From assembly GCA_023957385.1 (NCBI GenBank), contig JAMLGZ010000002.1:62001-126000 (forward strand): a DNA stretch of 64,000 nt. Reading direction: 5' to 3'. Numbering within the stretch: the first letter of the stretch is position 1; the number at the start of each line of letters is the position of its first letter. The stretch is from Brumimicrobium sp. Lineage in GTDB: Bacteria; Bacteroidota; Bacteroidia; Flavobacteriales_D; Crocinitomicaceae. Shown in pieces: positions 52,458-61,258 of the stretch. The notes under the pieces are model-generated. The model was not told the origin of the DNA. It saw only the letters and a program-made list of their open reading frames with translations, and made no database searches. The translations under genes were made by a program, and so were the position numbers.

Positions 52458-52845
52458 TCTTATAAGCTACTACTTAAACCTTAGATAATCTTTTTTAAAG
52501 TTAATTGAATTACTATTTTCTAGTCTAAAATTAATACTTTTTTCAACTTAAGCAATTGTCTGTAAATAAGAAAGCATTATAGTACAAAACACATAAAAGT
52601 CTATAGATTAAAACATTAGCCTAGCTTAGGGTGCGTTGATAAGATTTCCCTTACTTTCTTCTTGTCAAAAAAGTAGGCAAAAGACAAGACAAAAAATACT
52701 ACCTCCCTGCTCTGGCAAATACCCGTAGAGACGTACGGCCGTACGTCTCTACGGGTATTTGCCATTCACGCGCGCTGCTTCCCGCTTTTTTGTCTGGCCG
52801 ACGCGCTTTGCGATGGCTTTTCATGATGGGGTTGAGGATTGTTGA
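52458..52845. other. 388-base gap with repeat copy 2
   Basis: No gene. The right half is the palindromic repeat copy 2; the left half is AT-rich with nothing recognised. Confidence 0.7.
52650..52831. repeat. Nested palindromic repeat, copy 2 (type I core)
   Basis: Holds a perfect 52-bp palindrome at 52713-52764 (centre 52738/52739, GGCC). A further complementary pair, GACAAAAAA (52688-52696) and TTTTTTGTC (52786-52794), is nested around it. Same outer blocks as copy 1. Confidence 0.9.
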
Positions 52846-53535
52846 TTAGTTTTTATTCGCTTTTACTTTCCTTTGGTTAGTGAGCTTCGCTTCACTACGG
52901 TTGTCTCGGGAATTGTCACTTAATTTCTTCTTATACAAATAATAATCATTAGACTCTATGAAATCACTATATGACTCAAAAGAGAGGTGTCCATTTTGAG
53001 ATATAGAAAAATAAATAGCATAAATCAAAGGAGCCTTTTTACCATCATAAAATACATTATTACATTGAGTAGTATCAACAAAACTAGAAATAGATGAGAA
53101 TTGAATTGTATCAATCAATATGACATTATCGAACAACTTTGTCTCATATTTATCAAATGAAACGCAGAAAATAAGAGTTTCATTGACTTTAAGAAGCACT
53201 AATGTACTATCATATTGCATATCCTTAAAATAATACTTAAACCCCCTATGATTACTTAAAGATAGGGTTGTACTATTATCCTTAGAGTTTTTTAACGATA
53301 ACTGCAATAATGTAGGTGAATCACAATTCCATTTTCCACTAATAGAATCCATTAAATGATTATAAACTAATGAAATCGGATTTTCCTTGGGGACAGAATA
53401 CACCATTACTTGAAAATCATTAGTATTTTTCTGACTATAACTATAACTTATCAAATAGAACAGGATTGAAATATAAAAGATAATCTTATTAAATTGCTTA
53501 CTTTTTGTTAATAGTATTATTTTCATCATATTCAT
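52846..53535 (-). CDS. Hypothetical secreted or membrane-anchored protein
   Basis: 229 residues with an N-terminal hydrophobic segment (KIIFYISILFYLISYSYSQ) after a basic stretch, consistent with a signal peptide. The rest (FQVMVYSVPKENPISLVYNHLMDSISGKWNC ...) is low in known motifs. It starts six bases after a frameshifted small gene and lies between repeat copies 2 and 3. No homologue recognised; accessory orphan. Confidence 0.5.
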   Translation of the reverse strand: MNMMKIILLTKSKQFNKIIFYISILFYLISYSYSQKNTNDFQVMVYSVPKENPISLVYNHLMDSISGKWNCDSPTLLQLSLKNSKDNSTTLSLSNHRGFKYYFKDMQYDSTLVLLKVNETLIFCVSFDKYETKLFDNVILIDTIQFSSISSFVDTTQCNNVFYDGKKAPLIYAIYFSISQNGHLSFESYSDFIESNDYYLYKKKLSDNSRDNRSEAKLTNQRKVKANKN

Positions 53536-53540
53536 TTGTT

Positions 53541-53793
53541 TTATAAAATTGCCAGATATAGTTCACCGTCTTTGTTGTATTTTGCTTTACCACGTATTAA
53601 ACCCATACCTATACCCCTCACTCGCTACCAGCTCCGTTTGTTCCTCGGTTGTTGCTTCCTCGTAGCTAATCAGTACATCATCCACTTCAAAGTAATAAGT
53701 TGGGCAAATGCTGCGCACCAAAAACTCGTTTTTGTTGGTTTTCCCAGCTTGGGGAAAAGTATCGAGTATGTGGTTTTGAAGTGTGCGTATCAT
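53541..53793 (-). pseudogene. Frameshifted small gene (about 83 codons)
   Basis: From ATG at 53793 the frame reads MIRTLQNHILDTF...EGYRYGFNTW and stops. If one G of the G4 run at plus 53614-53617 (C4) is lost, it continues GIGMGLIRGKAKYNKDGELYLAIL to a stop at 53541, a fluent ending. So it is likely a decayed or phase-varying gene, or a sequencing error. It precedes the next gene by six bases. No family recognised. Confidence 0.5.
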
Positions 53794-53823
53794 AATCGAA
53801 AGATACAAATTTTAATTTCTTTC

Positions 53824-54041
53824 CTTACTTTTTTCTTGTCAAAAAAGTAGGCAAAAAGACAAGACAAAAAAATGCTGCCGCCCCGCTCTGGCAAATGCTT
53901 GAAATTCATTCGAAGAAGTTCTTTTTGCAAAAGAAAACGACAAGCGTCTTCGAAAATTTGCTACGTATTTGCCATTCACGCGTGCTGCTTCCCGCTTTTT
54001 TGTCTGGCCGACGCGCTTTGGGTTGGCTTTTCATGATGGGG
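53824..54041. repeat. Nested palindromic repeat, copy 3 (type II core)
   Basis: Same outer blocks as copies 1 and 2, with TGGCAAAT (53889-53896) and ATTTGCCA (53967-53974), but a different 70-base core: TTCGAAGA/TCTTCGAA arms (53909-53916, 53947-53954) around a 7-bp hairpin TTCTTTT-TGC-AAAAGAA (53919-53935). Confidence 0.85.
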
Positions 54042-54062
54042 ATTGGGGAATGTTAATAAGAT

Positions 54063-54650
54063 TTATTTTTGATTATTTTTTCTAGCTTTTAATTTACGTT
54101 TCTTATTTTTATCTGACGATTTTAAAGGCATTAAACATATATAATTCTTATCAACTTTACCATCAGGTAAAAATAAAAATCTTAAAAAATCAAAAGACCC
54201 AGGTTGACATAACTCAAAAACTTTACCATATTTCAATATTATATTTTTCTCTCCTACATAGTGTATTGAATCCCTGAAAGGTAAATCTTTTAAAACCTCC
54301 TCCCGTATAAAAATGTTTATTGAATCTACAGTTACAACAACATTACCCATATCTTCTAACTCTTTGAAATAATTATTTGTATAAAATGGCATATTTTGTA
54401 TATTATCTATTTCATAGTAGTAATATTTTTTTATTGAATCAAAACCAGTTCTTTGAATAATAGACAATTTATCAGTATTTGTACAACCAAGTCTATTATA
54501 TGTAGAGTCTAAATAAATATTAACTATATTTTTAAGCATTTTAGAGTCAGAAAAATAATGTTTTATTTCTCCTCCATCCATCTTATCTTGGCTAAATGTA
54601 ATAGGATTACAAAAAACAAATAGTATTAAAATAATTTTAAATCTATCCAT
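54063..54650 (-). CDS. Hypothetical secreted protein
   Basis: 195 residues from ATG 54650, giving a signal peptide (MDRFKIILILFVFCNPITFSQ). The mature part is rich in Tyr, Lys and Asn, without known motifs, and ends in a basic tail. In-frame codons 54692-54651 upstream read MQRTLQDF, resembling the start MIRTLQNH of the neighbouring small gene, so this may be a remnant rather than part of the protein. Function unknown; accessory island gene. Confidence 0.5.
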   Translation of the reverse strand: MDRFKIILILFVFCNPITFSQDKMDGGEIKHYFSDSKMLKNIVNIYLDSTYNRLGCTNTDKLSIIQRTGFDSIKKYYYYEIDNIQNMPFYTNNYFKELEDMGNVVVTVDSINIFIREEVLKDLPFRDSIHYVGEKNIILKYGKVFELCQPGSFDFLRFLFLPDGKVDKNYICLMPLKSSDKNKKRKLKARKNNQK

Positions 54651-54720
54651 TCTTAGTGTTTTGTAGCTAAAATCTTGAAGTGTCCTTTGCATAAACTAAA
54701 TATACGAAAATGACTGGCAT

Positions 54721-54840
54721 CTTACTTTTTTCTTGTCAAAAAAGTAGCAAAAAGACAAGACAAAAAATACTACCTCCCTGCTCTGGCAAATGCTTGAAAT
54801 TCATTCGAAGAAGTTCTTTTTGCAAAAGAAAACGACAAGC
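54721..54840. repeat. Nested palindromic repeat, copy 4 (type II core, truncated)
   Basis: Matches the first 120 bases of copy 3, including half of the type II core, then stops at GACAAGC next to the C-terminal codons of the T9SS protein gene. Confidence 0.85.
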
Positions 54841-54852
54841 ATTTTAGAGAGT

Positions 54853-56199
54853 TTACTGAACGATGAATCTTACAGTTTGATTCTCAACTTTGATAAAGTA
54901 AACGCCCTTAGGTAAGTGTTGTATATTTAGGTAGATCATTCCCTCTCCGGTATAGTCCATAACTACATCTTGAGTAATTTCTTTTCCAACGAGGTCAAAA
55001 ACATGTAAATCATTTATTTCTGCTGTAGTAATTACATTTAGATAATCAGAAGTTGGATTTGGGTAAACTTCTATGAGTTCATCATTCGCTGTTGAATAAT
55101 CTTGAACGGATATAATTTGTTCGTAATACGCTTCTTTTCCGTCATAATCGGTTTGTGAAATTCGGTAGTAAGAAATTCCGGCAGGGGGATATTCATCTAT
55201 CATCTTATAAGAAGAGATTTGCGAAGAATTACCTGCTCCATCGTGCGTTCCAACTTTTTTCCAATGCGCACCATCTACTGATCTTTCAATGGTAAAATAA
55301 GCGTTGTTATGTTCAGAAGCTGTCATCCAATAGATGGAAACTTTTCGGTTCTTAGAAACTGCTTTGAAATTAAGCCATTCCACAGGAAGTATGATAATAG
55401 CTTGCGTGTTATATGCAACAAATCCTTGATCACTTGAACCACTTAGATCCTGTAAGAACTGAACGACTTGTGTATAATTCGAAGTTGTAATTCCAAAATC
55501 AGCTAATTGGAAAGTAATGATACGAATTGCACGTGTTCCTTGAAGATCACTTCTATAAGTTTCCGAAGTAGTATAAAATTTCCAACTTGCAGTACCCAAA
55601 GAAGCAATCGAATTAAAAGAGATATTGATGATATTTCCTATCAATGTATTGCTGGCATCATAAAAGCTGAATTTATCAGAAGCTCCAGAAGGTTCTCCCA
55701 TCTGAGTAACAATAATATCGGGCACCCCATCATTAATGGCATTTGGATCTATGGAAGGTACTGAATATTTATTACTTCCAGTCGAATTAAAAAGAGCTGT
55801 ACCTAAGTCTAATCCTTGAATTCCATCTATAAGATATTGTCCGAAATTAGTTAACGAAATTGGGATAGGGCTTACATTTCCATAACCACCATACCACAGT
55901 CCAACCCCAATATATTGAGGGGAAATATTCGTTGCCAAAGGCATGGCTTCAAAAGTCATAGGGGTAAATGTAATTCCATGTGAGATTAGCTTGCTATCAT
56001 CAACGCCAGTAGAATAAATATTACCGTTTACAACAAATCCAAGTAAATTGTGAGAGTTATCAGGTATTACTCCACCTGTATTTCCACTATCCCACCAACC
56101 ATTATAGTCAGTAAATATCCTAGTAACAGTACTTTGTGAAAAAGCATGTACAGATATAAATCCCCAAATCATTAAAATGATAATATGGCTAGGTTTCAT
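54853..56199 (-). CDS. Secreted protein with C-terminal T9SS sorting domain
   Basis: 448 residues, signal peptide (MKPSHIIILMIWGFISVHAFSQ). The N-terminal half is a beta-rich domain with YIGVGLWYGGYGNVSPIPI. A WLNFKAVSKNRKVSIYWMTASEHNNAYFTIERS segment is a common Bacteroidota FN3-like domain before the sorting domain. YPNPTSDYLNVITT and GVYFIKVENQTVRFIVQ form the type A sorting domain. Exported and probably surface-attached; no catalytic residue recognised. Repeat copy 4 ends 13 bases downstream. Confidence 0.87.
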   Translation of the reverse strand: MKPSHIIILMIWGFISVHAFSQSTVTRIFTDYNGWWDSGNTGGVIPDNSHNLLGFVVNGNIYSTGVDDSKLISHGITFTPMTFEAMPLATNISPQYIGVGLWYGGYGNVSPIPISLTNFGQYLIDGIQGLDLGTALFNSTGSNKYSVPSIDPNAINDGVPDIIVTQMGEPSGASDKFSFYDASNTLIGNIINISFNSIASLGTASWKFYTTSETYRSDLQGTRAIRIITFQLADFGITTSNYTQVVQFLQDLSGSSDQGFVAYNTQAIIILPVEWLNFKAVSKNRKVSIYWMTASEHNNAYFTIERSVDGAHWKKVGTHDGAGNSSQISSYKMIDEYPPAGISYYRISQTDYDGKEAYYEQIISVQDYSTANDELIEVYPNPTSDYLNVITTAEINDLHVFDLVGKEITQDVVMDYTGEGMIYLNIQHLPKGVYFIKVENQTVRFIVQ

Positions 56200-56319
56200 T
56201 ATTTTGTAGTTAATTCAGCCATCAATATTAAATAAAATAGTTTAAAATCCAAAATTTATGATTGATTTTCTTCTTATTATGAGCTAATTACTAACTTTAG
56301 AACTGTCAAAAATAGAGTC

Positions 56320-58251
56320 ATGAATTATCCATATCAAATTAAGACCAAAGAAGAATATATAGAAATGTATCAGAAAAGCGTAGAAGCGCCTGAAACGTTT
56401 TGGGAAGAAATTGCTGAAAATTTTCAATGGAAGAAACGGTGGAGTTCAGTACTTAATTGGCAGTTTAAAGGCAAGGAGGCGCCTATTATTGAATGGTTTA
56501 AAGGGGCTAAACTAAATATTACAGAAAACTGTTTAGACAGACATTTAAAAGATAAAGCCAATCAACCTGCTATTATTTGGGAGCCAAATGATCCTTCAGA
56601 ACAAGCTCGCACGCTAACCTATCAAGAATTGCATGATGCTGTAAATATTTTTGCCAATGTGTTAAAAAACAATGGGGTGAAGAAAGGAGATCGAGTATGT
56701 ATTTATATGGGAATGATTCCGGAATTGGCTATTTCTTTATTGGCTTGTGCTCGTATTGGTGCTATACATTCAGTTATTTTCGGTGGTTTTTCTGCAAAAT
56801 CAATTACAGATAGAGTCAATGATGCTCAAGCAAAGCTTGTTATAACTTGTGATGCATCTTATCATGGAAAAAAAATAGTTCCGTTAAAGAATACCGTAGA
56901 TGAGGCGTTGACGCAATGTGATAGCGTGCAAAAAGTGCTTGTTTATGCTCGAACTGGAGCAAAAATTGACATGTTGGAGGGTAGAGATTACTGGTGGCAT
57001 GATGAGGTGGAAAAGGTAAAAGCAAGCGGCACCACTTTTTATCCGACTGAGGAAATGGACGCAGAAGATCCTCTGTATATTCTCTATACCAGTGGAAGTA
57101 CAGGTAAACCAAAAGGGGTAGTCCATACTACAGCAGGTTATATGGTATATACCACCTATACATTTGTAAATGTCTTTAATTATCAACCCGGAGAGGTGTT
57201 TTTCTGTACAGCTGATATTGGCTGGGTGACAGGACATAGCTACATTGTATATGGACCGCTATCAGCTGGAGCAACTACCATGATGTTTGAAGGAGTACCC
57301 ACTTATCCCGATGCTGGAAGAATGTGGGATATTGTAGATAAACATCACGTGAATATCTTATATACAGCTCCAACAGCCATTCGTGCGTTGATGGCTCATG
57401 GATTATCGTTTGTTGATGGCAAAGATTTAAGTTCGCTGCGAGTTCTAGGAAGTGTTGGAGAACCTATCAATGAAGAAGCATGGCATTGGTATTATGATCA
57501 TATTGGGAAAGGAAAATGTCCTATTGTGGATACATGGTGGCAAACCGAAAATGGAGGTGTTCTGATTTCTACATTGGCACATGTTACGGATATGAAACCA
57601 TCGTATGCAACTTATCCTTTACCTGGAATTCAACCAGCTGTGATGGATGAAAAAGGGAATGAGATCACGACACCTGAAGCAGTAGGCAATTTGTGTATTA
57701 AGTTTCCATGGCCAGGAATGTTGCGTACCACTTGGGGGGATCATCAACGTTGTTTTGATGTTTATTTCTCAGCGTACCCTGGAATGTACTTCAGTGGAGA
57801 TGGCTGTTTACGAGAAAGTGATGGGAAATATCGAATTACAGGAAGAGTTGATGATGTATTGAATGTGAGCGGTCACCGCATCGGGACAGCAGAAATTGAA
57901 AATGCTATTAATATCCACCAAAAAGTGGTAGAGAGTGCCGTTGTTGGTTTCCCTCATGATATCAAAGGTCAAGGGATTTATGCCTTTGTTTTATTAGACA
58001 AACAAGTGAATGAATCTGAGATAGAATCATGTAGAACTCAAATCATTCAAAGTGTGAGAGATTTGATAGGTCCTCTTGCCAATCCTGATAAGATTCAATT
58101 CGTTAAAGACTTACCTAAAACTAGGTCTGGAAAGATTATGCGGAGAATCTTACGTAAGATAGCGGAAGGAGAGATGAATAATGTGGGAGATATAACTACC
58201 TTATTGAATCCAGATGTAGTGGAAGATATAAAGAAGAATAGATGCGGATAA
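56320..58251 (+). CDS. acs: Acetyl-CoA synthetase
   Basis: 643 residues. AMP-binding loop YTSGSTGKPKGVVHT, WWQTENGG, and GRVDDVLNVSGHRIGTAEIE, with the acetylatable catalytic Lys in TRSGKIMRR near the C terminus. Full length for the AcsA family. It activates acetate to acetyl-CoA. A single gene with its own upstream region and a stop ahead of the RND exporter's promoter. Confidence 0.96.
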   Translation: MNYPYQIKTKEEYIEMYQKSVEAPETFWEEIAENFQWKKRWSSVLNWQFKGKEAPIIEWFKGAKLNITENCLDRHLKDKANQPAIIWEPNDPSEQARTLTYQELHDAVNIFANVLKNNGVKKGDRVCIYMGMIPELAISLLACARIGAIHSVIFGGFSAKSITDRVNDAQAKLVITCDASYHGKKIVPLKNTVDEALTQCDSVQKVLVYARTGAKIDMLEGRDYWWHDEVEKVKASGTTFYPTEEMDAEDPLYILYTSGSTGKPKGVVHTTAGYMVYTTYTFVNVFNYQPGEVFFCTADIGWVTGHSYIVYGPLSAGATTMMFEGVPTYPDAGRMWDIVDKHHVNILYTAPTAIRALMAHGLSFVDGKDLSSLRVLGSVGEPINEEAWHWYYDHIGKGKCPIVDTWWQTENGGVLISTLAHVTDMKPSYATYPLPGIQPAVMDEKGNEITTPEAVGNLCIKFPWPGMLRTTWGDHQRCFDVYFSAYPGMYFSGDGCLRESDGKYRITGRVDDVLNVSGHRIGTAEIENAINIHQKVVESAVVGFPHDIKGQGIYAFVLLDKQVNESEIESCRTQIIQSVRDLIGPLANPDKIQFVKDLPKTRSGKIMRRILRKIAEGEMNNVGDITTLLNPDVVEDIKKNRCG

Positions 58252-58274
58252 TTTTCTGGTTTAGTCAATTTAAT

Positions 58275-58282
58275 TACCTTTG
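58275..58282 (+). promoter_or_regulatory. Putative -7 box of the RND exporter gene
   Basis: TACCTTTG (TAnnTTTG) 25 bases ahead of the ATG at 58308. No good -33 TTG seen. Confidence 0.4.
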
Positions 58283-58307
58283 CGCTTTTAAAAGTCAATT
58301 TGAATAG

Positions 58308-61247
58308 ATGTGGTTTAAACTCTCTCAGTTAATCTTAAGAAATAGAGTTCTGATAATTATCTTGTTATCTGTTCTAACGCTAGTGTTTGGTTATTATGCT
58401 TTAACGAGTTTAAAAACAGATAATAAGTATGGAAATACTTTACCAAGAGAATCTCCTGCACAAGAAGATTATGCCAAACTCACAGAAATGTTTGGTGAAG
58501 AGGGGGGCACACTTGTTATTGCAATAAAAACTGATAGTCTTTACACCGAAAGTAATTTCCTTCAATGGAAAAAATTAGGTGATTCTATAGCAAATATACC
58601 AGGTGTTAAATCTGTATTCTCTGAAGCAGATTTGTTTAATATTATCAATAACACACGTGATCGTAGATTTGAAATGGAGCCCATCTTTAGTGATGAAACT
58701 TTCCAAGAAAAATCTATTGATGAAATTCGCGAGGAAGTAAGAAGGGTCCCACTTTATCATAATCTTTTATATAATGATTCAACCCATGTTTCTTTGATGA
58801 TGATTAACATCGACGAAGCTTATTTAAGCGATCAAAAGAAACAGGCAGTAGTTTTCGATATTGAAGGTCTAGCCGAGAGTTATGAAAAAACATTTGGAAA
58901 GATGCACTTTGCAGGGCTACCTCATATCCGAGTGATTCTTGGTAAACGCGTTGTGAACGAGATGTTTATCTTTATCGGAATAGCCATTCTTGTTACTTCC
59001 ATACTACTTTATATTTTCTATCGCTCTTGGCGCATCGTGATGATATGTAATTTAGTGGTATTTACTGCTGTTATTTGGTCATTAGGAAGTATCGGTATGA
59101 TGGGCTTTAAGTTATCTATCCTGATGGCTCTGATTCCTCCGCTGATGATTGTTATCGGTATTCCAGATTGTATTTATCTCTTGAATAACTTCCACCAAGA
59201 GATAAGAGATCACGGAAATAAAATTAAAGCGCTTTCTCGTGTGATACAAAAAATTGGGAACGCAACTTTTATGACAAATTTGACTACTGCGATAGGTTTC
59301 TCAACTTTTATCTTTACAAATTCAGATAAATTATTGGAATTTGGTTTATCAGCCTCACTAAATATTATGATGGTTTTTGCTTTGTCAATCACCATTATTC
59401 CAATCGTATTCTCCTATCAATCCCAACCAAAGGACCGTCATTTAAAGCATTTAGAGCAGAAATTCTCTACTTTCATTGTAGACAAGTTAGTATATTATAC
59501 AACCAATAGAAGGACTCGTATTTATTGGATAACTGCTATTCTTGTTGGTCTTGGTATTTGGGGTGGTTCTCTTATGAAAGCGACAGGTAACCTAACAAGC
59601 GATTTACCAGAATCAGACCCGATTTTAAAGGATATTAATTTTATTCAAGACAACTTTAGAGGGGTTATTCCTTTTGAGGTATTGGTGAATTATAAGAGTG
59701 ATGCTCGAAAATTTGATCAAACGCTTCTTCGAAAAATGGAAGCTGTTCAGAATGGTATAGAAGAAGATACAGTCTTTAGTAAATCTCTTTCCATTGTTAG
59801 CTTTATGAAGCTATTAAATATGGCTTACTATGGAAATAATCCAGATATGTATAAATTAATTGAGCGTAAAGATATGTTACGCTTGAAAGATTATGTACAA
59901 AATTTCCAAGAGGATGTTTCTAAGAAGCAACGATTAGCAGATTATCAAAATAGTCTAAAAGAAGGAGATACGCAGTTTGCTGATTCTATCTTACTAAACT
60001 TCCCTAAAATTGCTTTAAGACTAATAGAGCAACCTAATTGGCTAATCGAAGATTCTCTTTTGAATAATGAACTATTCAATCAGGATAGTTTGCAGGCGTC
60101 TTCATATCAAATCTTTCAAAAACAAGTATCGGAATATTTAGAACAAGGAAATGCTCCAAGAGCAGTGTTACTGGCTTCTGAACAACTATATCCAGCTTCA
60201 ACGAATGGCTTATCGATTAAAGAATTAGTTGATACCACAAATACTACATACCGGATTCGTTTACAGATTCGAGATCTAGGAAAATCTGAGATGGAGGCGA
60301 TAATAGCACGTGTTTCTCACTTATTGGACAGTGTATTAAACCCTACCTATCCTCAAGCAATGGAATTCTACACCAACTATGAAAAAGGTGATAAATCATA
60401 TATAGATTCAATTTTTGCTTTATCAAATGCGTATTGGAATAATACAGCATCAAATATTGCTGGTGGGGATGCAGATTTGATTTATCAATTTGATATGGAT
60501 CCAGCTCTATTAGCAAGCTACTATGACAAACCTGAAATGGCCCAAGCGTTAAGAGATGGTATTGAACATGAAAAATTAGATTATATCATTACAGGAACAT
60601 CTGTTATTGTAGCAGAAGGAACATCCTACTTAATTTATAATATGTTTACGAGTATCATTATGGCGGTTATAGTTATCAGTATTTTGATGGCTCTACTTTT
60701 TGGATCCCTTAAAATGGTGTTAATCTCAATGGCTCCTAACCTTATTCCGTTAATTATGACTGCTGGGATTATGGGCTTTTTTGCTGTGCCGATTAAGCCT
60801 TCTACACTGCTGGTATTTAGTATTGCATTAGGTATTACTGTAGATGACACTATCCACTTCTTAACCAAATACCGTCATGAATTAATGCATAGAAGTTATA
60901 ATCAAAAGGCATGTATTATCTATGCATTGAGAGAAACAGGAATAAGTATGTTATATACTTCTGTAGTCTTATTTGCTGGATTCTCTATGTTCGTTTTCTC
61001 TCAATTTGGAGGAACTAAAGCCCTTGGATTATTGATTTCATTAACCTTATTAGTAGCTATGCTTACAAACCTTATTCTTGTGCCTTCTTTCTTACTGACT
61101 ATTGATAAGAGGATTACACGTAAAGCCTTAAGAGATCCACTTTTCAATGTTTATGACGAAGAAGTAGATATTGAATTAACAGAATTAGAGATAGACCCTG
61201 ATACGCGAATCGCACCAGATTCTGAGGTAAATCCTGATGATGAATAA
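58308..61247 (+). CDS. RND superfamily exporter, MMPL type
   Basis: 979 residues with two halves of about six helices: a first-half GIPDCIYLLNNFHQE motif and a second-half GITVDDTIHFLTKYRHEL, the MMPL/HAE-type proton-relay sites. Large periplasmic loops follow helices 1 and 7. MMPL proteins move lipids or hydrophobic molecules; with a polyprenyl synthase directly after, a lipid substrate is tempting but unproven. The tail is acidic. Confidence 0.87.
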   Translation: MWFKLSQLILRNRVLIIILLSVLTLVFGYYALTSLKTDNKYGNTLPRESPAQEDYAKLTEMFGEEGGTLVIAIKTDSLYTESNFLQWKKLGDSIANIPGVKSVFSEADLFNIINNTRDRRFEMEPIFSDETFQEKSIDEIREEVRRVPLYHNLLYNDSTHVSLMMINIDEAYLSDQKKQAVVFDIEGLAESYEKTFGKMHFAGLPHIRVILGKRVVNEMFIFIGIAILVTSILLYIFYRSWRIVMICNLVVFTAVIWSLGSIGMMGFKLSILMALIPPLMIVIGIPDCIYLLNNFHQEIRDHGNKIKALSRVIQKIGNATFMTNLTTAIGFSTFIFTNSDKLLEFGLSASLNIMMVFALSITIIPIVFSYQSQPKDRHLKHLEQKFSTFIVDKLVYYTTNRRTRIYWITAILVGLGIWGGSLMKATGNLTSDLPESDPILKDINFIQDNFRGVIPFEVLVNYKSDARKFDQTLLRKMEAVQNGIEEDTVFSKSLSIVSFMKLLNMAYYGNNPDMYKLIERKDMLRLKDYVQNFQEDVSKKQRLADYQNSLKEGDTQFADSILLNFPKIALRLIEQPNWLIEDSLLNNELFNQDSLQASSYQIFQKQVSEYLEQGNAPRAVLLASEQLYPASTNGLSIKELVDTTNTTYRIRLQIRDLGKSEMEAIIARVSHLLDSVLNPTYPQAMEFYTNYEKGDKSYIDSIFALSNAYWNNTASNIAGGDADLIYQFDMDPALLASYYDKPEMAQALRDGIEHEKLDYIITGTSVIVAEGTSYLIYNMFTSIIMAVIVISILMALLFGSLKMVLISMAPNLIPLIMTAGIMGFFAVPIKPSTLLVFSIALGITVDDTIHFLTKYRHELMHRSYNQKACIIYALRETGISMLYTSVVLFAGFSMFVFSQFGGTKALGLLISLTLLVAMLTNLILVPSFLLTIDKRITRKALRDPLFNVYDEEVDIELTELEIDPDTRIAPDSEVNPDDE

Positions 61248-61258
61248 AATTACGATTA

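Noticed and set aside
53536..53850. Plus-strand open frame of 104 codons
   Set aside because: It is the antisense of the small frameshifted gene and repeat edge; composition is unlike the window's proteins.
51594..54650. Prophage suggested by the Bro-N protein
   Set aside because: No integrase, terminase, portal, capsid or lysis gene nearby; Bro-N genes also occur alone.
51310..54840. CRISPR array from regularly recurring repeats
   Set aside because: Copies are 180-220 bases long, more than 600 bases apart, with genes between them; no short repeat-spacer units and no cas genes.
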